A stretch of DNA of 64,000 nucleotides from Candidatus Zhuqueibacterota bacterium (GTDB lineage Bacteria; Zhuqueibacterota; Zhuqueibacteria; Thermofontimicrobiales; Sulfurfontimicrobiaceae): contig JAFGMA010000171.1 in assembly GCA_016927835.1 (NCBI GenBank), forward strand, positions 1 through 64,000, in the 5' to 3' direction. A program made the position numbers and the translations under genes. The notes beneath the pieces are model-generated. The model had not been told where the DNA came from. It searched no databases and saw only the letters and a program-made list of their open reading frames with translations. Below are positions 58,101 through 64,000 of this stretch, piece after piece (position 1 is the stretch's first letter; the number at the start of each line of letters is the position of its first letter).

Positions 58101-60270
58101 GCCGGAAAATATCGATATCCGCGTGGTTGTCGCTTTGAATGCGAATACCGGTAAAACACTATGGGAAAAGCCGATGGACTTAACCGGCTGCGGCGGCAAT
58201 GCACTAGCGACGGCTATTCAAGACGATATTTTGCTGTTTTTCGGTAGCTATGGGTTGCATGATAAGTGGCGTTTCCCCGAAGGGCAACTCACCTGGCATC
58301 GTGTCACTGCGCTGTCCACCAAAATACAAAAAACGCTCTGGTCGCGCCCGCTGAATTATATGACGCGCCCGCTCATCGTCGGCGAAGAGGTTATCATTGA
58401 ACCGCGCGCTTGCGATCTGAAAACGGGCAAAATCAAAACCCGCCGGCATCCGGTGACCGGCAGAGAAGTGCCGTGGGAATTTTATCGTCCCGGTCACACA
58501 TGTGCCGGAACGTCCGCCACCGAGGACGGGCTATTCTACCGCTCATACTGCACAGCTTTTTATGACCTGGAAAAAGATGCCGGCTTAACCTATTTCGGCG
58601 CAATTCGCCCCGGCTGCTGGATCAACCTGATCCCGGCAAATGGCGTACTGCTGTTTCCCGAAGCGAGCAGTGGCTGCACCTGCTCATTTCCGCTTCGCAG
58701 CACGGTGGTGCTGAAAACGAGAAAGCGCGAAGCTGCGGGTGAGTGGAATGTCTATATTTCATCCGGTCCGATGACGCCTGTCAAGCGGCTGGCGATTAAC
58801 CTCGGTGCGCCGGGAGACCGAATCGACGCCGACGGCGCACTCTGGCTGGGCTATCCGCGCCCCGATGTCTGGTATGGCGTCAAGCTAGACCTGCATGAAA
58901 AGACTTTGCCGGGTATGGGCTATTTCAGCTCCGATGTGCGCTATGCGGCTTTTGAAACGCCTGAGAATCCATGGCTATTCAGCTCCGGATGTACAGGATT
59001 AACGGGATGCCAAATTCCGCTTATCGATGATTTTTGGGGCGAGAAACCCGGCGTTTACACAGTAAAACTCGGGTTTGCAGCACCGGCAGGCGATCGTGCG
59101 GGACAGCGAATCTTCGATATGAAGCTTCAGGATGAAACCGTGATGCAAGCATTCGATATTATCGCCGCCGCCGGAAAGCCCCATTCTCCCGTGATCAAGG
59201 AATTCAAAGGGATCCCAGTGAATAACGATCTCAGATTGGCATTCGTGCCTGCAGGATCAATTCCCGATATTTCCAGTGCACCCATTGTGAATTTCATCGA
59301 AATTACCAGGGAAGATGATGCTGAATCTGCGATTAAATCCGGCACGGCAGTACCTGTTAATTTGAAACGAGCCACATCGTTATTGAAGTCCGCCGAAGCT
59401 GCGATGAAACGGAATCAGCGGGACCTGGCACTTGAGCTGTATCAGGGCGCTTTTTATGTCGCTCCCGATGTCGCTCCGAAGGTGGCGGCGTTGAAAGGAC
59501 TGACTCGAATTGCAAGCCTGAAATCGCTGCCGCTTCTGGAACCCTATTGCCGGAATGTCTCACCCATTCTGCACAATTATCAATCGCCTCCGGAAGCGCT
59601 GAAAAATGCTGCAATCAACCTGTTTATCACAATTGCGCGGCAAGCAGCTCATTCGGACCGTTCCCAGGCAGCTAAAATGTTGCGTCATGCCTTCACACTC
59701 GTTGATAATCTCAAGCTGCGCCTGGCGATTACGAAAAGCCTGGATTCGCTCAATGTGAAAATTGACGCGGGAGCGGCAAAAAAAGGCTATGTCACGCGCT
59801 GGCACATCTGCGGGCTTTTCCCCTGGGATCAGGAAAAATATCCACTGGCGAAGCAATTCATCGGTGAACCGGCAGTTGATCTTAGTGTATCGTATTTATT
59901 CGAACAAAAAGCGATAATTTGGCAACCTGTTGTGAGCCAGACTGAAATCGTTAATCTCATTGATATTTTTGGCAGAAACCGGCTCTTTGCCATTTACGCC
60001 TTAACAGAAATCGAAATGACCGATGACTGCGAAGCGACTCTCCGGATTGGCAGCGATGACGGATTCAAATGCTGGTTGAATGGTGAGGTTGTCGGAATGT
60101 TTGATGACGGTCGCGGTTATACGCAAGACGAGGACGTTTTAAAAGTGAATATGAAAAAAGGGGTAAATCAACTACTCTTGAAAATATTCAATTGGAACGG
60201 CAATTCTTCATTCAGCCTGAAAGTGGCGGATGCAGACGGACAGCCGCTGCCGTTTTACATTAAATTTTAG
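55132..60270 (+). CDS. Giant PQQ-like beta-propeller lipoprotein with embedded SAM methyltransferase-like domain
   Basis: 1712 aa; lipobox-like LIQNC; repeats 'KIYALDLASGEVNWQF', 'VIALDRRTGKLVWQENI'; methyltransferase-like 'CLILGCSDGQLAFELAKRTQLKIIGIDTDAEKLTLAKQRL...DDIFRVLKPTGGVLLL'. Confidence 0.85.
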   Translation: MHATRRETMTRKYLTYLKMLLFFFCAFSLLLIQNCSRQSESDWTTFRHDNQHSGISQATIQPPLSLCWIHQPIHSPQPAWMEPAEELPRMHYDNAHHATVAAGLVYFASTVDNKIYALDLASGEVNWQFFTEGPVRYAPTIDENRLYAGSDDGYVYCLSADRGELVWKYRPGPGDDKILGNGRMISRWPIRTSVIAEDGIVYFGAGVFPYEGLYICALDAKTGNIIWKNDTVGDYTHEHRFGGITPQGYLMLSENILYVPSGRDMPAAFDKNTGELLFTLDPGSKVGGIWGLLVEGELITGIERSGTPAKVAYDSRTGKRIGDAFATYDGIDLAMTGTMAYVLTRDGVYSIDRQRSESSKQRIEKMLAGLKSSEQQLRVLRIKIPSAEDSLQQELNAQIDSLVQHIAVLHAEKDSLNDASLNWQYSWKHLHTLAVTKTIVFAAGVNTVIALDRRTGKLVWQENIEGIARGLTPCKGHLLVSNDLGEIYCFSQQRTPDAQIVSPTLNNSPYESAAEDDYERIADSIISMSDIHKGYCLILGCSDGQLAFELAKRTQLKIIGIDTDAEKLTLAKQRLDAAGTYGARIVTEHWSLASLPDYFADLIISDEMIRTGKLSDSPDDIFRVLKPTGGVLLLGQPSIASGLKPDIDSLLSRIKRIGTAPPETLRRNGEWVKFVRGELPGAGSWLSQYANPQNTACSDDKLIKGPLGVLWYGEPGPNRMVERHAKAASPVSAEGRLFVQGENVIMAYNAYNGTLLWEREIDGAVRARADADGGNLAIAKDGLFVAAKDKCYQLDPATGDALKIYTIPSMGKDTNRRWGAIACDQNVLFGSAAFPLKNEYNIAWQEMVNDDGTWKQRDELPPDYWVAYDRYVESDYPLPDENAVFAFQRDGTKWRFIADFPYWDGGNHGMKPTDESLMGGDGVFAIDIQTGATKWIHRGKRISNISICMDDGAVYFVDDKATQSQRRTALQERQDLFRQGIWEAPAEEIKPENIDIRVVVALNANTGKTLWEKPMDLTGCGGNALATAIQDDILLFFGSYGLHDKWRFPEGQLTWHRVTALSTKIQKTLWSRPLNYMTRPLIVGEEVIIEPRACDLKTGKIKTRRHPVTGREVPWEFYRPGHTCAGTSATEDGLFYRSYCTAFYDLEKDAGLTYFGAIRPGCWINLIPANGVLLFPEASSGCTCSFPLRSTVVLKTRKREAAGEWNVYISSGPMTPVKRLAINLGAPGDRIDADGALWLGYPRPDVWYGVKLDLHEKTLPGMGYFSSDVRYAAFETPENPWLFSSGCTGLTGCQIPLIDDFWGEKPGVYTVKLGFAAPAGDRAGQRIFDMKLQDETVMQAFDIIAAAGKPHSPVIKEFKGIPVNNDLRLAFVPAGSIPDISSAPIVNFIEITREDDAESAIKSGTAVPVNLKRATSLLKSAEAAMKRNQRDLALELYQGAFYVAPDVAPKVAALKGLTRIASLKSLPLLEPYCRNVSPILHNYQSPPEALKNAAINLFITIARQAAHSDRSQAAKMLRHAFTLVDNLKLRLAITKSLDSLNVKIDAGAAKKGYVTRWHICGLFPWDQEKYPLAKQFIGEPAVDLSVSYLFEQKAIIWQPVVSQTEIVNLIDIFGRNRLFAIYALTEIEMTDDCEATLRIGSDDGFKCWLNGEVVGMFDDGRGYTQDEDVLKVNMKKGVNQLLLKIFNWNGNSSFSLKVADADGQPLPFYIKF

Positions 60271-60415
60271 ATTCGCCAGGTTTTCCGAAAACGATGACCG
60301 TGTCGACGATGGTTCGGCACGGTCTCGATGTTTCGTATCATCCGACAACTCACTCAAAAATAATATCTCACGCCCCTTAAACACCTTAGTCACCTTAGGC
60401 ACTTTAGCTCGCTTT

Positions 60416-62275
60416 TCAAGGATAAATATCAATGGTTTTTCCGTTATCCGCCCGGGTAATTTCCAGCGATTTGATTTGACTCTGCTTGTTTTCATATAAA
60501 ACCATAAGGCTATACTTGCCAGGATAAATATTGGAGAGTTGATGAGTCAGGCGGCTTTCATAATTTTGCGGAACGCCATTCAAATAAATCCGACCGGGAT
60601 ACAACAATTGAATCGTACAATTTATCGGTTGCCCGGGTAATTTTCTGGTAACATGATACTGCCGTTGATTCGGAGTGACAAATACGGTTGTTTCGGTCTC
60701 CCTGTAACCCGGTTTAAAAAAGCGAATATGCTGCTCACCGGCGTTGGGGACAGTTACTGTCAGCGGAGTTTGTCCATTCATACGCTTGCCATTTATTTCA
60801 ATCTGGGCGCCTGGCGGTTCGCTGTTGATCATTAGCGTGAATGGAAGCGGTTTCAGTACGGCTTCAATGGTCGTTGTCTTTCCTCTTCTCAGGTTAATCT
60901 CGCGTTCATAAACCTGGTAGCCCCCGATATGGATGATCCGAATCGCCAGTTCACCTGCAGGCAGGCTATAAAATCGGGCAGGCGTCCGGCTTTTTCGAAT
61001 CGATCTTCCGCTGTGTAAAATTTCAATCCGCGCATCAGAGGGTATTGAGTTGATCAGCAAAGCAGCGCCTCCGATTCGGGCAGCGGGGCGCTCGATATTC
61101 GGTTCGGAGAGCAATTTGCGCAAAATTTCGTCCTTGCTTTCCCTGGATTCGGCGCGCACACGTCGTGACGACGGCTCCCTGGCGGAATCTGCGATGGCGG
61201 TGACCGCCCCCGGATAACGCACCGGTCCGGCTTGCGGAACATTTTCAGTCAATGTGTTGTTCTCAGCGGGCGCTGGCTGACTGATACTTGCGGACGATTC
61301 ACTTTGCATCCCGGCTTTTCCCGGATATTTATCAATCCAAAGAGCGACGATCAAGGCGATCAAACAAATATTGAGTATGAGCACCATAACTGCCAGACTG
61401 CGTTTCGGTTTGCGTGGATGAGCTTCAGGATGTTTGCGAATCGGCGGGCGCTCGACATTCCTGGTCCGGATGTTAAGTAGTGACTTCATCATTCCTTTAA
61501 TGTTTGGAAACCGTTTTTCCGGCAATGGCTGCAATGCATGATGGATAAATTGCCGCATTGAATCCGGTATATTTTGAGGAAAATTCAGAACAGATAGAAT
61601 CTGTCCGGCGGCGATCCGTTTGCGGATGAGATAGTGATCGGAAATTTGAGAAAATGGCAATTTCCCCGAAAGCATTTGATACGTCAACATGCCGATTTGA
61701 TACACATCGGTCAGAAAGTTGACTTTTGCCGGACGCATGAGCTGTTCCGGCGCAGCATAGGCATTTGATTGCACAAATCGTTCTATCGGCAGCATGTCAT
61801 TTTGTTGGAGCAAATACAACAAGCCAAAATTCACAATTTTGGGTTGATGATAACCTGCCAGAATAATGGAATCGGTTGTCAGATGTCCGCAAATGATCCC
61901 CTGCTGATGGGCAGTTTCGAACGCGTTTAGAACGCGCATCAAAATCGGCAATGCAAATTTCACCGACATGCGCCCCATATCCCGCAGCCATCGACTCAAT
62001 GGTTCGCCGCGCCAGAATTCCTGAATTAAATAAAAATGGTCAGCTTCTTCGAAAGCATCGACGATGGAAATCATATTCGGGTGTTTGAGATGGATCAATG
62101 TGCGCACAATTTCTCGTACACGCCATTGGTAAGCGATGAGATTCGGGGACATAAAATCAAGCCGTCGCAGCATCACCAGCCGATTGCTTCTGGAATCCTG
62201 CGCCTGAAAAAGCGTCCCCAGTTGATCCTGACCGATTCTTCGGAGAAGCTGATATTTTCCGACAACATTCTGCAT
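60416..62275 (-). CDS. Membrane-anchored protein kinase-like (apparent pseudokinase) protein with PEGA domains
   Basis: 619 aa; kinase fold with degenerate motifs (see findings), one TM segment 'SLAVMVLILNICLIALIVALWI', then PEGA-like 'INSEPPGAQIEINGKRMNGQTPLTVTVP'. Confidence 0.88.
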   Translation of the reverse strand: MQNVVGKYQLLRRIGQDQLGTLFQAQDSRSNRLVMLRRLDFMSPNLIAYQWRVREIVRTLIHLKHPNMISIVDAFEEADHFYLIQEFWRGEPLSRWLRDMGRMSVKFALPILMRVLNAFETAHQQGIICGHLTTDSIILAGYHQPKIVNFGLLYLLQQNDMLPIERFVQSNAYAAPEQLMRPAKVNFLTDVYQIGMLTYQMLSGKLPFSQISDHYLIRKRIAAGQILSVLNFPQNIPDSMRQFIHHALQPLPEKRFPNIKGMMKSLLNIRTRNVERPPIRKHPEAHPRKPKRSLAVMVLILNICLIALIVALWIDKYPGKAGMQSESSASISQPAPAENNTLTENVPQAGPVRYPGAVTAIADSAREPSSRRVRAESRESKDEILRKLLSEPNIERPAARIGGAALLINSIPSDARIEILHSGRSIRKSRTPARFYSLPAGELAIRIIHIGGYQVYEREINLRRGKTTTIEAVLKPLPFTLMINSEPPGAQIEINGKRMNGQTPLTVTVPNAGEQHIRFFKPGYRETETTVFVTPNQRQYHVTRKLPGQPINCTIQLLYPGRIYLNGVPQNYESRLTHQLSNIYPGKYSLMVLYENKQSQIKSLEITRADNGKTIDIYP

Positions 62276-63342
62276 TAAATTGGTTTAATCACAATTTCTT
62301 TATTTTCTTGAGACGACTGATAAATGGCATCAATTATCTGCTGCACACGCAGAGATTCCTCCGGGCGCACACGGACCGGCAGGTCTTTTTCGACACATTC
62401 GGCAAAGTGGCGAATCTCCATTCGGTGCGATTTCTGTTCGGGCAGCCAATCGTAGCCGGTGTGTGTCAACGCATTCTCTGAATAGCCGTACAGCCCAGCA
62501 GGATTCGTGGAGATGCCGGCTTTGTCGCCCAAAACGGTTATTTGATTGACCTCATCGCGAATATTGGCAGCCCAGCAGGTTTCCACAATCATGCTGATGC
62601 CGCCTTCCAGCCGAACAAACGCCAGGGCATAATCTTCCACATCAAATTCTTTCAACGGGTAACCGAATCCCCAACTACCGTTACACAAATCCTCACGGTC
62701 GCCGAACATCCGATAAACCTTGCCCACGGTTGAAAGCGGTTTCGGGAAATTCAAGAACCACATACATAGATCGATAAAATGCACACCGATATCGATTAGC
62801 GGACCCCCTCGCGATTCCGCGGCGATATGGAATTTTCCCCAACCCGGGATGCCGCGCCGACGGAGGTAACGCGTGCTTGCGGTATAAATTTGTCCGAGTT
62901 TTCCGGCATCAATTTCGCTCTTGAGCTGCTCGTACGCAGATTCGAAGCGCTGATTTTGAGCGGTCATCAATTTGCGCTTGTTTGCTTTCGCAGTCTGAAT
63001 CATTTTTTGGGCTTCAGCAACGTTCATGGCAATGGGTTTTTCGACTATCACATTCGCGCCCGAATTCAGCGCATCCACTGCAATGGGGCAATGACCGCGA
63101 TTTTGAGTGCAAATATCAATGATGTCGTACTCATCATCTTCGAGCATTTTATTATAATCAACGTATGCCTTTTTTGCTCCGAATTTATTCACAGCAAGTT
63201 GGGCTCGCTCTTCGATCAAATCACATGCGCCCAGAAATTCAACCTTGCCTTCAGATTGGAGTTCCTGCCACGGAGCCAGATGCACTGCCTGGGCTACGCC
63301 ACCTACACCAATAATACCGACTTTTAATTTTTTGTGCGCCAT
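62275..63342 (-). CDS. Gfo/Idh/MocA family oxidoreductase
   Basis: 355 aa; 'KVGIIGVGGVAQAVHLAPWQEL', 'GANVIVEKPIAMNVAEAQKM', 'GGPLIDIGVHFIDLCMWFL'. Confidence 0.93.
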   Translation of the reverse strand: MAHKKLKVGIIGVGGVAQAVHLAPWQELQSEGKVEFLGACDLIEERAQLAVNKFGAKKAYVDYNKMLEDDEYDIIDICTQNRGHCPIAVDALNSGANVIVEKPIAMNVAEAQKMIQTAKANKRKLMTAQNQRFESAYEQLKSEIDAGKLGQIYTASTRYLRRRGIPGWGKFHIAAESRGGPLIDIGVHFIDLCMWFLNFPKPLSTVGKVYRMFGDREDLCNGSWGFGYPLKEFDVEDYALAFVRLEGGISMIVETCWAANIRDEVNQITVLGDKAGISTNPAGLYGYSENALTHTGYDWLPEQKSHRMEIRHFAECVEKDLPVRVRPEESLRVQQIIDAIYQSSQENKEIVIKPI

Positions 63343-63368
63343 AGCTGTTCCTTTCCAGATTCATTCCA

Positions 63369-64000
63369 TCATGATTCCAACTTTTTAGAAAATCCACAAT
63401 TTTTGAAAATATAAAGCCCATCCTTGCCGGGAGCGACAATATCCAGCCTGCCATTGCCATCCAGATCGGCAACCTGGAAATGGATGCCGCAGCCGGTTCC
63501 CACGCGTGCGGGACCAAAATCAATGATCTGTTTGGCGAAGCCTTCGCCGGTCCACTTGAAATAATAAATGCCTACCGGATCATACGCTCCGGGATCATTT
63601 CCGCAATGTGCACGATAGCGTTTTCCCGTTACCAGTTCGCATTGACCGTCGCCATCGATATCAATCCAGAACATGTCATGGTACTGGCTGCAAAAGGGAT
63701 CGATCGGATGCTTAATCCAGTGCCGTTTGCCGCCCTCTATGCTTTGTTCCCACCAATCAAGACCGTATCCGTGCGCCTGCCCGACAATGAGATCATTTAA
63801 TCCGTCGCCGTTGACATCCGCCACCAGTATCGGCACACTTGCGGTTCCCAGGTCGAATTCCTCATGCAGCACCCATCGTTGTTTCAAGGGATTTGCCGGC
63901 GCTTCGAGCCAGCCCTTTGAAAGCACGATATCTCCGCGACCGTTCCCGTTAATATCACCAAATCCCAAACCATGCCCGGACGGCTGGTTGTAAATGATGA
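63369..64000 (-). CDS. FG-GAP/VCBS repeat protein, truncated by window edge
   Basis: 'DINGNGRGDIVLSKGW', 'DVNGDGLNDLIVG', 'DIDGDGQCELVTGKR', 'DLDGNGRLDIVAPG'; frame remains open to base 64000. Confidence 0.85.
   Translation of the reverse strand, partial: IIYNQPSGHGLGFGDINGNGRGDIVLSKGWLEAPANPLKQRWVLHEEFDLGTASVPILVADVNGDGLNDLIVGQAHGYGLDWWEQSIEGGKRHWIKHPIDPFCSQYHDMFWIDIDGDGQCELVTGKRYRAHCGNDPGAYDPVGIYYFKWTGEGFAKQIIDFGPARVGTGCGIHFQVADLDGNGRLDIVAPGKDGLYIFKNCGFSKKLES

Overview
This 64 kb window looks like a chromosomal segment from an uncultured FCB/KSB1/Calditrichota-like bacterium. That lineage guess is an inference from the 'FxLxQNYPNPFN...' C-terminal sorting domains on two large secreted proteins. 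It contains:
(i) carbohydrate-processing genes: three heparinase II/III-like proteins, two Gfo/Idh/MocA oxidoreductases, an amidohydrolase, and PQQ/FG-GAP/LamG/beta-helix proteins;
(ii) a glycosyltransferase/FemAB-like cell-surface island;
(iii) DNA-repair genes: a Ku homologue overlapping a BRCT+MerR-like+TPR fusion gene, and SbcCD;
(iv) a DUF58/transglutaminase pair;
(v) two UroD-like proteins with an SDR and an MBL-fold hydrolase;
(vi) a protein kinase-like PEGA protein that appears to have lost all catalytic residues;
(vii) a gene-poor segment at about 36.9-39.3 kb with FlgM/FlgN-like small ORFs and strong hairpins.
A roughly 190-bp stem-loop-rich repeat is present in two inverted copies (12.7 and 34.4 kb), with a possible third fragment at 46.1 kb. 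I saw no rRNA, tRNA, CRISPR array or intact transposase. The best candidates for an under-described system are the Ku/BRCT-MerR-TPR operon, the apparent PEGA pseudokinase, and the 1712-aa lipoprotein with a methyltransferase-like fold embedded between beta-propeller segments. All assignments come from reading motifs by eye; no database search was possible.
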